Shown: positions 16,483-25,689, counted from the stretch's first letter. The stretch is DNA of 64,000 nucleotides from Bifidobacterium catenulatum subsp. kashiwanohense JCM 15439 = DSM 21854 (GCF_001042615.1 NZ_AP012327.1:372001-436000); one strand, 5' to 3'. Program-made: numbers and translations. Notes: generated by a model from the sequence alone, not told the origin.

Positions 16483-17892
16483 GTGAGCGAAGATCAACGA
16501 ACGGCGCAGCAGTGGACCGTCAAGGTTGATGGAACCGAACTCAAGAAGCTGGAAAGCGGCGAAAGCGTGGAAATCGGCCGTAAGCCGTTACGTCCTCTGG
16601 TGGATGATGGATTCGCGCGACTTGACATTATGGACGCAAACAAATCCATGTCGAAACGGCATGCCATTTTTTCAGTTGATGCGCAGGGCAATGCTTCCGT
16701 GCGTGATCTCAAGTCGACCAATGGTTCGTTCGTGGTGGCCGACAATGGCCAATTGATGCGTCTGCCGGCGGATGAGGATTTCCAATTGCCGACCACACCG
16801 ATGACGCTGCAATTCGGTGACGTGCGCGTCACCTTCGAACGAGACATCGCACAGACAGTGCCTGAGACTGAGAGCCATGCGTCGGCTTCGGTCTCCAACC
16901 TGTTCTCCTACGCAGTGTCCGACGAGGTGCCGCAGGAGCCTGATGCGGTGGATATGTCGGTCGATGATATTCTCAACCTGCGTGCCGGCGAGCCGACCGC
17001 ATTGTTCAACGCGCGCAACGTCGCCAATCGTGTTAATTTCATGCAACTTGCCGAGCGTCAGTCTTTTGCTCCCGTCCGTTCCAACGAGCCGGATTATGGA
17101 GATTTGCCGTCTGTTTCGTTGGTGCAGCATAACGTGGTCGCAGACAATACTCCGCGCGACCTGTTCGCGGATGCCGTGGCGGAACAGCAGGCCGCGGAGG
17201 AAGCCGCCAAGAAAAACGCTGCGGAAAACGAACATGAAGCGAATCAGCCGGAATCCGTGCAGGAAGTCGCATTGCCGACGCAAACCGCAACAGGCAACGA
17301 AACCGAGCATGACACGATTCCCGTGAGCAAGCTGTTCAGCGCGCATCCGAGTAAACCGATTATCGTGGCGTTGCCGGCTGAAGAAAACAATATGTCGGAA
17401 CAGCAGACAGAAGCATCGCACGAGCAGTCCAACGAAATAGGGGAGCAGTCTGCCACGATCGTGGAGCAGACACACGACGAAACTCCAAGCCAAGAGGAAA
17501 CAGCGTTGCAGCAGGCCGATGATGAGCGCTTCAGGCCACATGCTACACAATCGCAGGTTGCGAGCGAACCGTCGCCGGACGAAACCAGCGCGTTCAAGCC
17601 TGTTTTCGAACCCGGATCAGTGTTCGACCGCGTTTCCAAGGGCGAGCTCGTCAAGCAGGAGCAGACCATCGAAGTCGACGGGCTGACTTCGGATGATGCC
17701 AAGCGCACCGACGATTTCACCGTGCAGTTCGAGATGGCGCGTCATCCGGAACTGCTGCCATTCCTTGCCATGAACCCGTCGCTATACGACGATCTGTATG
17801 CATGGCTGGGCGCATTGGGCAATACAGACATCGACGCGGCCCTGTCACATAATCCGGGGTATGCGGAATACCGTAAAGCGGTAGGGAAGTGA
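16483..17892 (+). CDS. FHA-domain protein with disordered middle and short C-terminal helical domain
   Basis: 469 residues from GTG 16483, chosen because AAAGGAAGG at 16465-16473 fits it; an in-frame ATG at 16435 lacks one. Residues about 25-90 form a forkhead-associated domain with the phosphothreonine-binding residues intact: Gly32-Arg33, Ser57...His60 in SKRH and Thr79-Asn80-Gly81. Residues about 130-400 are acidic, Gln/Glu-rich and probably disordered. The last 60 residues (FEMARHPELLPFLAMNPSLYDDLYAWLGALGN...) resemble the variant repeat units common in bifidobacterial proteins. Its stop overlaps the start of the next gene by 4 bases. The FHA domain implies control by a Ser/Thr kinase encoded elsewhere. 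Confidence 0.8.
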   Translation: MSEDQRTAQQWTVKVDGTELKKLESGESVEIGRKPLRPLVDDGFARLDIMDANKSMSKRHAIFSVDAQGNASVRDLKSTNGSFVVADNGQLMRLPADEDFQLPTTPMTLQFGDVRVTFERDIAQTVPETESHASASVSNLFSYAVSDEVPQEPDAVDMSVDDILNLRAGEPTALFNARNVANRVNFMQLAERQSFAPVRSNEPDYGDLPSVSLVQHNVVADNTPRDLFADAVAEQQAAEEAAKKNAAENEHEANQPESVQEVALPTQTATGNETEHDTIPVSKLFSAHPSKPIIVALPAEENNMSEQQTEASHEQSNEIGEQSATIVEQTHDETPSQEETALQQADDERFRPHATQSQVASEPSPDETSAFKPVFEPGSVFDRVSKGELVKQEQTIEVDGLTSDDAKRTDDFTVQFEMARHPELLPFLAMNPSLYDDLYAWLGALGNTDIDAALSHNPGYAEYRKAVGK

Positions 17893-20800
17893 GCCAACAC
17901 ATGAGCGAAAGCAAAGAGAACATCACTGAGCTGGATCGTATTCGTGGGTGGCGTGAGAAGTATCGTCTTGGCCTGTCGCCGTCGCCGCTTGAGGATGTGA
18001 CGCAGCTGAGTGCCCAACTTGATATGACGCACGCGCACCCGTCCGGCATCGCGCAGCTATTCGCCAGCGGGCATGTTCAGCTCAATTCCTTGTTCCGTGA
18101 CAACGGCATGTTACGTGCCGCGGGTCGTCGTGTGGAACGTGTGCTTGATGACCGTGAGGCAAAAAGCCGTGTCAGCGGCGTGGGCGAGTTGTCTTTGGTG
18201 GTCGGCGTGGCCATTTGGAAGGGCAATCAGATGCCGGTGCTCATGTACCCGGTCGAAGTGCGCAAAGAAGGCCGCAATATCGAAAACGGCACGGTGATCG
18301 CATTCACAGGGCGTGTACGTCTGAACGCGGCTTTCGCGGCCGTGCTGCGCGAGAACAACGTCATATTGGATGAGGCCAAGCTGTTTGACGGTTCGAACTA
18401 TGAGAGCGGCACGCCAGAGACGTCTGCGGTGTTCGCGGCCATTACGGATCGTGCGGCCAACGCGTTCCCCGATTTTGAGATCGAAAGGCACATTATTCTC
18501 GGGTGCTTTATGGATCCGGCGTCGCAGATGCTGGTGGAAAGCCAGAAGATCATCGATCAGTTGGCCCAAGGTCCGACCGGCAACACCGCTTTGGACGCTT
18601 TGGCTGGAGACAAGGCCGCCGCTGAAGCATTGGAGGGGGCTGAGATTCCGGAATACAGCCCGTTCGATGCCGACCCGCATGGCGAGTATGAGGTCGGCGA
18701 TATCGACAATACCGTCCGATACGCTTCGCAACTTGCGTCCGCGGGCCATTCGTTGTTTGTGGATAGCTCGATTGCTAACAATACCGCCGAGCAGGCTGCC
18801 GCGATCGCATCCCGTTGTGTGATGAACGGACGTTCCGTGCTTTATGTGCCATGCGTGACCGATCAGAAACGTCGATTTGTGCAGGCCGTCGCCGCGAATG
18901 AGATGAGCGGACAGTTGTTAGATATCGCCGATGACGGTGCCAATGCGGCTATTGATCGTCAATTGATTGCCGCTGTTGGATTCCAATCCGGTGTTGCTTC
19001 GTCTCGATTTGATCAGATTTCCGACGAATTGGTTGGTGTGCGCTCCCGTTTGACCCGTTATCTGGGCGATCTTCATGGCGTGAGCCAGGAGTGGGGCGTA
19101 TCCGCCTACCAGACGATTCAGAATCTCGCTCAGATCGCGGCGCTACCCACCCATCCGACCACGCACGTGCGTTTGAGTAAGCAGACTGCGCATTCCATTG
19201 CGGACAAGATCGAGGATTGGGCTGCGAAACTGCAGCGTGCGGGTGAGCTTGGCGAATACACCATCACGGAGAACGACACCGCATGGTACAAGGCTTCGCT
19301 GTATTCCGAAGAGGAAGCGGTGAGCGCATACCAGCGTGTGGTCGAACTGTTGCGCAAGGTGCTGCCCGCCACCCGTGAGCAGGTGGCCAGCACGGTGCAG
19401 ACCTGCGGATTCCCGATTCCAACGACCGCCCAGGAGTGGGGGCGCCAGGTCATGGTGTTGAAGAACCTGCGCCGAGTGCTTGACGTGTTCCAGCCGGAAA
19501 TCTTCGAACGTGACATCGCATCCATGATCGAGGCGACCAAGCCGAAGGCCGAACGCAAGGCCGAAGGCAGTTCCATGGGATTCTGGGAGCGTCGCCGCCA
19601 CATCAAGGAAGCCAAGGGCATGCTGCGCGTCGGTGCCCAAGTGGAGAACCTGCACGAGGCGTTGCTTGTGGTGTCCAAGCAGGCCGATCAGTGGCATATG
19701 TTCGTGCCTCATGGCGGCTGGCCGGTGCTGCCCGCCAAGCTGGATGACATCATCGAAACGCAGGAGAATCTCAATCGGGATATGACCGCGTTGAATGCGG
19801 TGCTTGCCACAACCCCGCAGGGAGGCAATCTCGAAACCGTTGACTTCAACCAGGTCGAAGAGCGTTTGAAGGCCCTGTATGACGACAAGCAGGCGCTTGA
19901 CAATCTGCCGGAGCGCGCCCGTTTGGAGCGTGACTTCCACTCGGTTGGTCTTGACGAGCTGATTGAGGATCTGAACAATCGTGGTATTCCCAACGATGCT
20001 GTCGCAGGGGAACTGCAGTTGGCATGGTGGACCACGGCGTTCGAGGATATTGTGAAATCCTCCGCCATTATCTCCAACCAGGATGGTTCGGCATTGCAGG
20101 GCGCTGCGGAACGCTTCGCCCAAGTCGACGTGGAGCACGTGCGTTCGATCGGGCCGATGGTGGCACAGGAATCCATGCGTCGCCTGTGCGACATGCTGTT
20201 CTCGCGTACGCAGGAAGCCAATCTGCTGCATACCATGCTTGCCGGCTCCCACAACGTTTCGTTGAATCGCCTGCACAAGGAGCATCCGCAGATTCTCGCA
20301 GCGGCGAAACCGATTCTTGTTGCGACGCCCGCCACACTTGCAGCGATCACCGATCCGGCGCCGTTAGCTGACGTCGTCATCATCGATGCAGCCGCGCATA
20401 TCCAGTCCATCGAATTGCTGAGCATCATCAGCCGTGCCAAGCAGGTGGTGGTGATCGCACATCGTGAAACAGTCACATCCGATGGTCTGAAGCGTCTTAT
20501 CGCACTGCTGCCGAGCGTAAAAATCGCCAATCGTCCTGTTCGACGCGCTCCGAAGCTCAATGCGTTCCTGGAATCGGAAGGCTACGGCTCCGTACCTTTC
20601 GACGTGGCAAGAGAAGGCGCGCAAGGCGAGATCGCCTACCATTTCGTACCTGACGCCAACGGTGTGCCGGTCATCACTTCGGGACTGGTGGAAAGCAGCC
20701 AGCAGGAGATCGATGAGGTGGTCAGGCTGATCACTAAGCGCGCCGCCGGTTTTACCATTGTGCCCGCATCATACATGCTTACAGTGGTGACGCTTACGCA

Positions 20801-21521
20801 TACGTTCCGCACCCGACTGGGGGCAGAGCTCAAGGCCATCGCCAACAAGAACAAGGCCATGGGCATGTTCCTTCGCCATGTGCGCATCGTGGATATCTCC
20901 GACGTGGCCGGAGCGCATGCCACTGATGCGATTCTTGCGATGTGCTATGCGAAAACCTCCCATGGGCGCCTACTGCAGCAGTTCGGAGCGTTGGAATCCG
21001 AAGGCGGGCGAGGCATGCTGCTGGACGCGTTGGCCGTGCCGGACCGCCATCTTGACATCGTGTCCGCGTTCTCGTCGTCCGACATGGATGACGAACGTCT
21101 GCATCAGGCCGGCCCGAAGATGCTGAAGACCGTGCTTCGTTGGATGGAGCAGCTTGATGACAGCGTGGTGCGCCCCGCCGTCAGGATGACCGGCTCGAAC
21201 GTGCTTCTCAACGATCTTGCCGATCGCATTCGAGCCCGTGGACTGAATGTGGCCGTCGATTATGGTTTCGACAATGGATCCAAGCTGCCGCTGGTGGTCG
21301 GTCTGAACGACAAGCCGTTCGCGTTGGCGGTGCTCACCGACGATGCGCAATTCATGGGGTTGCAGTCCACCAGGGAACGTCACCGTGTGCTTTTGCAGAA
21401 CATCGAATCGCTTGGCTGGTCTGTTATGACCGTGTGGAGCGTTGGTGCGTTCGTGAATCCAGACAAGGAAGTGGACCGTATCGTGGCACGCCTGAGCGAC
21501 CTGTATCAGGAGGGCAAGTGA
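17889..21521 (+). CDS. Large SF1 helicase/nuclease-like protein with degenerate catalytic motifs
   Basis: 1210 residues from GTG 17889 (GTGA overlap with the FHA gene); ATG 17901 is an equally possible start. The order resembles the DUF4011-type helicase-nuclease proteins. The N-terminal region (GELSLVVGVAIWKGNQMPVLMYPVEVRKE) is followed by a P-loop position at about residues 288-306, a long helical insertion, a Walker B position near Asp833 and a C-terminal restriction-endonuclease-like domain (about 1110-1205, ending VWSVGAFVNPDKEVDRIV). The expected GTGKS is replaced by DSSIANNTAE, the DEAS box by DAAAH, and the nuclease Asp...Glu-x-Lys positions by KLPLVV and LAVLTDD. The frame is intact, so it is not a pseudogene but probably a non-catalytic scaffold or binding protein. 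Function unknown. Confidence 0.7.
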   Translation: MSQHMSESKENITELDRIRGWREKYRLGLSPSPLEDVTQLSAQLDMTHAHPSGIAQLFASGHVQLNSLFRDNGMLRAAGRRVERVLDDREAKSRVSGVGELSLVVGVAIWKGNQMPVLMYPVEVRKEGRNIENGTVIAFTGRVRLNAAFAAVLRENNVILDEAKLFDGSNYESGTPETSAVFAAITDRAANAFPDFEIERHIILGCFMDPASQMLVESQKIIDQLAQGPTGNTALDALAGDKAAAEALEGAEIPEYSPFDADPHGEYEVGDIDNTVRYASQLASAGHSLFVDSSIANNTAEQAAAIASRCVMNGRSVLYVPCVTDQKRRFVQAVAANEMSGQLLDIADDGANAAIDRQLIAAVGFQSGVASSRFDQISDELVGVRSRLTRYLGDLHGVSQEWGVSAYQTIQNLAQIAALPTHPTTHVRLSKQTAHSIADKIEDWAAKLQRAGELGEYTITENDTAWYKASLYSEEEAVSAYQRVVELLRKVLPATREQVASTVQTCGFPIPTTAQEWGRQVMVLKNLRRVLDVFQPEIFERDIASMIEATKPKAERKAEGSSMGFWERRRHIKEAKGMLRVGAQVENLHEALLVVSKQADQWHMFVPHGGWPVLPAKLDDIIETQENLNRDMTALNAVLATTPQGGNLETVDFNQVEERLKALYDDKQALDNLPERARLERDFHSVGLDELIEDLNNRGIPNDAVAGELQLAWWTTAFEDIVKSSAIISNQDGSALQGAAERFAQVDVEHVRSIGPMVAQESMRRLCDMLFSRTQEANLLHTMLAGSHNVSLNRLHKEHPQILAAAKPILVATPATLAAITDPAPLADVVIIDAAAHIQSIELLSIISRAKQVVVIAHRETVTSDGLKRLIALLPSVKIANRPVRRAPKLNAFLESEGYGSVPFDVAREGAQGEIAYHFVPDANGVPVITSGLVESSQQEIDEVVRLITKRAAGFTIVPASYMLTVVTLTHTFRTRLGAELKAIANKNKAMGMFLRHVRIVDISDVAGAHATDAILAMCYAKTSHGRLLQQFGALESEGGRGMLLDALAVPDRHLDIVSAFSSSDMDDERLHQAGPKMLKTVLRWMEQLDDSVVRPAVRMTGSNVLLNDLADRIRARGLNVAVDYGFDNGSKLPLVVGLNDKPFALAVLTDDAQFMGLQSTRERHRVLLQNIESLGWSVMTVWSVGAFVNPDKEVDRIVARLSDLYQEGK

Positions 21522-21787
21522 GCGTCGACGAGCATTCTCCGCAGGAGTCTTCCCAGGAAACTGACCAGCCTGCCGTTCGCGTGGTGTCCGGCTATTGCGC
21601 CACTCGCCGAACGGCACGCAAGCACAAGCGTGTGATCCGCCAGGGCACTGAGCTGTTCGATGCGGACGGCGTTAAGCTCGAACCGTCCGATGTGCTCACC
21701 GAACGTCAGCGCAATGCGGATGATGACAAGCGTATTCTGGGTGAACTGCCGCCGCATTGGGGCGTGTTCTCCGAGAGGGGACGCTGA
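21518..21787 (+). CDS. Conserved small protein of the FHA/pseudo-helicase cluster
   Basis: 89 residues from GTG 21518, which overlaps the previous stop as GTGA; AGGAGGGCAAG just upstream serves as ribosome binding site. After an acidic, probably disordered N-terminus it has a basic middle (SGYCATRRTARKHKRVIRQGTELFDADG) and ends ERQRNADDDKRILGELPPHWGVFSERGR. No family is recognised. The repeated 4-base overlaps tie it to the FHA protein and the pseudo-helicase, so the three products probably act together. Confidence 0.7.
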   Translation: MSVDEHSPQESSQETDQPAVRVVSGYCATRRTARKHKRVIRQGTELFDADGVKLEPSDVLTERQRNADDDKRILGELPPHWGVFSERGR

Positions 21788-21815
21788 CATTCGCTTGGGA
21801 TTTGTTTCGTTGTCG

Positions 21816-22505
21816 TCACGAACTGACGATGGCGATAATCGCGCTGTACTCTTGAGCCTGCAAAACGGTCGCCGCTTCATGAGGAGGCATGGCAAACACC
21901 GCAAGGGTGTTGCCGTCCGCATCGCGCGAGGGTTTTGCGGTCAGGATCGCGCCCGAGCATAATTCGCGCAGCGTCACGGCATCCGTATCCGGGGATGCCT
22001 CCGGTGTTGCCTCGCCGAATATCGTGGCGCTGGAAAGTGTCACGACATCGCCAAGCGACAGATTGTCGGCGGAACTTGCCAATCGCACTTCGATTACCGT
22101 GTATCCTTCGGAAACAACGGGAGAGGCACGCGCCATGGTCGACGTGACGATGCCGCCTTCCGCAACGTCCACTTGGGCGATTAGCCCGACGGCATCGGCG
22201 CAATCATGGAAAACATTACGTAAGGCCTTGTCATACGGAAGATCGCGCAATGCGAGCGAATCCGCGGTAATCACGCTGCCTTTCGCAATGGGCTGCGCTG
22301 CGATGACAACCGGTTGCGTGGAAATCGTCAATCGCACGCACTGCAGGGCTGCGAACATGGCAAGTCCGGCACAGACCGCGGCGAGCAGCCGGTGCAATCG
22401 TGCATTCTTCCGTCGCCAATGAGGCGCAGTCCGCGTGCCATCGGTCGTTCGCCTGCCATCCATGCCCTGCAGACGTTGCAACAAATCATGAAAAAAGGTC
22501 ACCAT
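21816..22505 (-). CDS. SAF-domain membrane-anchored protein (CpaB-like)
   Basis: 229 residues. One membrane segment at about residues 38-58 (LHRLLAAVCAGLAMFAALQCVRL) follows a basic cytoplasmic stretch. The outside part contains a SAF domain: VVIAAQPIAKGSVITADSLALRDLPYDKALRNVF, then DVAEGGIVTSTMA and GYTVIEVRLASSADNLSLGDVVTL. SAF domains occur in CpaB pilus assembly proteins and antifreeze-like proteins; in actinobacteria a SAF protein often sits beside 5-formyl-THF cyclo-ligase and the FmdB zinc ribbon, as here. No pilus genes are near, so the role is unknown. The downstream gene end is 29 bases from the convergent small gene. Confidence 0.75.
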   Translation of the reverse strand: MVTFFHDLLQRLQGMDGRRTTDGTRTAPHWRRKNARLHRLLAAVCAGLAMFAALQCVRLTISTQPVVIAAQPIAKGSVITADSLALRDLPYDKALRNVFHDCADAVGLIAQVDVAEGGIVTSTMARASPVVSEGYTVIEVRLASSADNLSLGDVVTLSSATIFGEATPEASPDTDAVTLRELCSGAILTAKPSRDADGNTLAVFAMPPHEAATVLQAQEYSAIIAIVSS

Positions 22506-22643
22506 GCATGCATGATGACCTTACGAATAGCTGTTGCGCAAGCCGAATCAAGGGTTGTGGTCGGAGGATGTAAGTTATCCACAGGCTTCGGCATGTCGCC
22601 TTGTTTTCCAAGGGTTGAGCTTGTTTGAATTATGTGATTGAGC

Positions 22644-22826
22644 TCACTTGGATTTGTCGGTGCGGTAGAAACCGGATCCTTTGAATTCGATCGGCGGTGC
22701 GGAATACACCTTGCGGACCTGTTCCTCGCCGCATTCGGGGCAGATGGTGATCGGGTCGTCGGTGAACGACTGCTGCTCGGTGAAATCGTAGTTGCAGTTC
22801 TTGCAACGGTAATGATAAGTAGGCAA
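22644..22826 (-). CDS. FmdB-family zinc ribbon protein
   Basis: 60 residues: two CxxC pairs (CKNC and CPEC) in MPTYHYRCKNCNYDF...ICPECGEEQVRKVYSAPPIEFKGSGFYRTD, the complete hallmark of the FmdB regulatory-protein family. The mycobacterial relative Rv0991c was reported as a redox-regulated chaperone partner with a disordered tail; this protein is shorter and ends soon after the zinc ribbon. It lies in the same minus-strand run as the cyclo-ligase and the SAF protein. Confidence 0.9.
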   Translation of the reverse strand: MPTYHYRCKNCNYDFTEQQSFTDDPITICPECGEEQVRKVYSAPPIEFKGSGFYRTDKSK

Positions 22827-22922
22827 AGTATCCTCGCTTCAACAGGTTCTCAAATTTCTTAACGGGACATATCCTAGTACGCTCCCTGAGACGGCCGCAT
22901 GAACGTCTTGTTCACGAATGGT

Positions 22923-23585
22923 CTATTGGCGAACCTCCATGAATCCATCCGGCGTAAGCACTCCGTCAACGGGAATGTCGTGCGCTTCATGGGGCACCGG
23001 CTTGTCGGTCGGCTCCCAGGGCCAGCAGACCGCTACCACGCGCGATCCGACCGCACGGTATTCAAGCGCCCGGTCGTACCATCCTCCGCCACGCCCCAAA
23101 CGGAATCCCTCATGATCGACGGCAAAAGCGGGAACGATGATCAGTCCAGCGTTTTTCAACGCTTCGGGCCCGCATACGCTGTTGCTGGGTTCCTGCGGAC
23201 GATGTGTGTTGGTGGAGCCGTCGCTGTTGGTCTGATCACGCAGATCGTGGATGCTGTCAAGCTCGCTCCAACCAATATCCGTGCCTTCTCCAAGCCGTGG
23301 AACGAGTACTCGGCAGTTCGAATCGAAAAGTGCCTGCAACATTGGTGTCATCGACATTTCGCTACCCATGGATGCGAATGCGGCCACCGTGGTGAATGAA
23401 TGGATGAGATTCGCCTGCCGTGCCTGCTCGGCCAGTTTTCGACCGGCTTTCATCCGTTCCTCAGGGCTTGTCCGTTTTCTTCTTGCGATTGCGTTCTTGC
23501 GCCATTGCCTTTTCAGATCGCGTTGCGTTGCGGTTTCGTCACGCGTGCTGTCGCCTGCGACATTGGTTTGCATATTCGGGGTCAT
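22923..23585 (-). CDS. 5-formyltetrahydrofolate cyclo-ligase
   Basis: 220 residues from the ATG at 23585; a longer open frame upstream is ignored because the family begins near KRQWRKNAIARRKRTSPEERMKAG. The ATP/folate site is seen as IIVPAFAVDHEGFRLGRGGGWYDRAL, and the C-terminus has VPHEAHDIPVDGVLTPDGFMEV, both standard. It converts 5-formyl-THF to 5,10-methenyl-THF using ATP. An insertion of about 20 polar residues (RDQTNSDGSTNTHRPQEPSNSV) before the ATP motif is unusual. It is divergent from the acetyltransferase with only 67 bases between. Confidence 0.9.
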   Translation of the reverse strand: MTPNMQTNVAGDSTRDETATQRDLKRQWRKNAIARRKRTSPEERMKAGRKLAEQARQANLIHSFTTVAAFASMGSEMSMTPMLQALFDSNCRVLVPRLGEGTDIGWSELDSIHDLRDQTNSDGSTNTHRPQEPSNSVCGPEALKNAGLIIVPAFAVDHEGFRLGRGGGWYDRALEYRAVGSRVVAVCWPWEPTDKPVPHEAHDIPVDGVLTPDGFMEVRQ

Positions 23586-23652
23586 ATCGCATGTTGTACC
23601 ACGGGATGGTTGCGCGAAAACGAAAATGTTATGCGCATGGCAGAATGAAAGC

Positions 23653-24303
23653 GTGACGATTTTGCAATCTTTGCGCGGCATGATGCGTTCGGAATCCAAT
23701 GCCATCGATGTTCCGCGGTTTATCCAATCGCACGGGCTCCACGTTCCCATAATCCTGCGGCCGCTGACCTTCGACGACTGTGACGAATGGAACGACGTCC
23801 GTTGGCGTAATGACGACTGGCTGAAGCCGTGGGAATCCGGAGACCCGTTGCATGGTGCGTCGATGTCGTTCAATGAGTGGGTGCGCGCGATGCGGCGCAA
23901 CGAGCGAAACGGCACCGGAGTGGTGTTCGCCATTGAGCAGCATGGGCGTATCATCGGCCAGATTTCGCTGGGAGCGATCTGTTATGGCGCCATGCGCACT
24001 GGTGTGGTCGGCTACTGGATCGACGAACGCTGCGCAGGTCGTGGATATGCTCCCATGGCCGTCGCGTTATTGGCTGATTGGGCGATGTTTGATCCTTCCG
24101 GACCGCAATTGCATCGTATGGAAATCGACCTGCTTCCCGAAAATGAGCGTTCCCGCAAGGTCGCGCTCAAGGTGGGAGCATGTTATGAGGGTGTTCGCAA
24201 ATCGTACATGTTCGTCAACGGGCAATGGCGTGATCATGAATCGTATGCGCTGCTACCGGAGCGCGCACCAAACGGTTTCACCGCGCGGTTGATGGGCGAG
24301 TGA
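23653..24303 (+). CDS. GNAT-family N-acetyltransferase, RimJ/RimL-like
   Basis: 216 residues from the GTG at 23653; an in-frame ATG at 23680 is the alternative and neither has a strong SD. It follows the RimJ/RimL pattern: IILRPLTFDDCDEWNDVRWRNDDWLKPWESG, then GQISLGAICYGAMRTGVVGYWIDERCAGRGYAPMAVALLADWA with the acetyl-CoA loop (Arg-Gly-Tyr-Ala), then LHRMEIDLLPENERSRKVALKVGACYEGVRKSYM. It probably acetylates the N-terminus of a protein (ribosomal or other). The position beside the cyclo-ligase is conserved in mycobacteria. Confidence 0.87.
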   Translation: MTILQSLRGMMRSESNAIDVPRFIQSHGLHVPIILRPLTFDDCDEWNDVRWRNDDWLKPWESGDPLHGASMSFNEWVRAMRRNERNGTGVVFAIEQHGRIIGQISLGAICYGAMRTGVVGYWIDERCAGRGYAPMAVALLADWAMFDPSGPQLHRMEIDLLPENERSRKVALKVGACYEGVRKSYMFVNGQWRDHESYALLPERAPNGFTARLMGE

Positions 24304-24402
24304 GCCGTTGACGAGGTGCAACACGCGCTTTCGACGCACATGTTCGACACGCGGGGGCGTGTGCCCCGGAGAATGTCGGAATGTCACCTATTCTTATGAG
24401 TT

Positions 24403-25605
24403 ATGGGTTATGAATCGTTAAGCACGGTTGTGGTGCTTGCGATTGTGATTATTCTCATGGCTTTCTGGCTGCCCAAACGGACGGTCAAAGGCATGAAGCG
24501 GGTAATCGAGCACCGAGAGGACCGCTTTTCGCCGTCGCTGCATCTGGTGGATGCCGACAGCGGAACGCGATTCTCCGATGAGACCGCCGCAAAGGCGAAA
24601 GGGGCAATAATGCAGTCCAACGAGACGCATGAGGGCAAGCTGACCGACGAAAGGATCGCGCATGTCCGTGCCTTTCGTCGTGCCGCGATCCGCAGAAGGC
24701 GGATTATTGTTGTCTCGATGCTGGTGATCACAATCGTCGTGTTGATGTGCGCGTTTGTGTTGCATTTCAGTCCGTTGTTTGCTTTGATTCCCGCATCGCT
24801 GCTTGCTGGAGTGCTTGCTTTGGGGGTGAGGGCCGCCAAGCAGGCCGCAGCGTGGGAGCGTAAGGTCGCCAAGTATCGTTCCAAGATGAGGAAGCGGGCT
24901 GCGGCGGAGCGCAAGCGTGCCCAAGAGGAACAGGCGGAGCGCTCGCGTTTGCAGGAGCAGGAGCTTGAGGAAATTCGTAGAATCGCCGAATCTCAGGTGC
25001 CGACCGATGTTATGCCGGAAGGTGAGATTCGTCAGGCGATCGATCGCGGCAAGGTCGACCGCGATGCTGCCGTAAGCAAGCGTAAGGAGACGCCTGAGGC
25101 GAAAACCGATACGGAAGTGAATGTTGTGGATGCGCAAGTCGTGCCGAATGAGACGAACGGTCTGTCCATCCACGATGAGCGGGATGAAATCGTCAAAACC
25201 GAGAATGTGGACGCCCGTGACGATATGTCGTCGCCCACTGTGGTGAACGCGTCGCAGGATCTGATTTCGTTTTCGCTGGGCGCGCCGCGCGACGGCAACG
25301 ATATTGTGCAGGCCGCTCCGGAAAGCATGGAGATTAAATCCACCCGTCAGGTGGCCAAGGCCGTGCCTTCGACTGCGAGTGCGGTTTCCGACAATGTCGA
25401 GCCGTTGATTGTGCCGACCGATGCGATCAGCAGCATGGATTCCGACGAGGCCGCCGCTCGTGTGGAGGCTGGTGTGCATCTGCGGGACGTGGATGCCGTG
25501 GGATTCCACGACGCCGAGGTCAGCGCCGACGTCGAGGCTCCCAGCGTTACCTCCGATTCTCTGGGTGTGGGCTTGGCATCCATTATGGCCCGTCGTGGTG
25601 CATGA
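24403..25605 (+). CDS. Conserved actinobacterial membrane protein with coiled coil
   Basis: 400 residues. A first hydrophobic segment at about 6-24 (TVVVLAIVIILMAFWL) is followed by WLPKRTVKGMKRVIEHREDRFSPSLHLVDAD. A hydrophobic pair lies at about 103-150. Then comes a strongly charged coiled coil (ERKVAKYRSKMRKRAAAERKRAQEEQAERSRL...) and a long low-complexity acidic tail. The RxDRFSPSL string and the neighbourhood (FmdB, cyclo-ligase, RimJ-like) match the mycobacterial Rv0996 type. Function unknown; a cell-envelope role is only a guess. No clear SD precedes the ATG at 24403. Confidence 0.7.
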   Translation: MGYESLSTVVVLAIVIILMAFWLPKRTVKGMKRVIEHREDRFSPSLHLVDADSGTRFSDETAAKAKGAIMQSNETHEGKLTDERIAHVRAFRRAAIRRRRIIVVSMLVITIVVLMCAFVLHFSPLFALIPASLLAGVLALGVRAAKQAAAWERKVAKYRSKMRKRAAAERKRAQEEQAERSRLQEQELEEIRRIAESQVPTDVMPEGEIRQAIDRGKVDRDAAVSKRKETPEAKTDTEVNVVDAQVVPNETNGLSIHDERDEIVKTENVDARDDMSSPTVVNASQDLISFSLGAPRDGNDIVQAAPESMEIKSTRQVAKAVPSTASAVSDNVEPLIVPTDAISSMDSDEAAARVEAGVHLRDVDAVGFHDAEVSADVEAPSVTSDSLGVGLASIMARRGA

Positions 25606-25663
25606 CGGAGGGAAAGCGAACGTACGAAACGCACGAAACGTGCAAACAAGCGTAAAGAACATC

Positions 25664-25689
25664 AGCCTGAAACCGAATGGTTTCAGGCT
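25664..25689 (+). terminator. Terminator before groS
   Basis: AGCCTGAAACC (25664-25674) pairs perfectly with GGTTTCAGGCT (25679-25689) around a GAAT loop, followed by TTTT. Confidence 0.9.
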
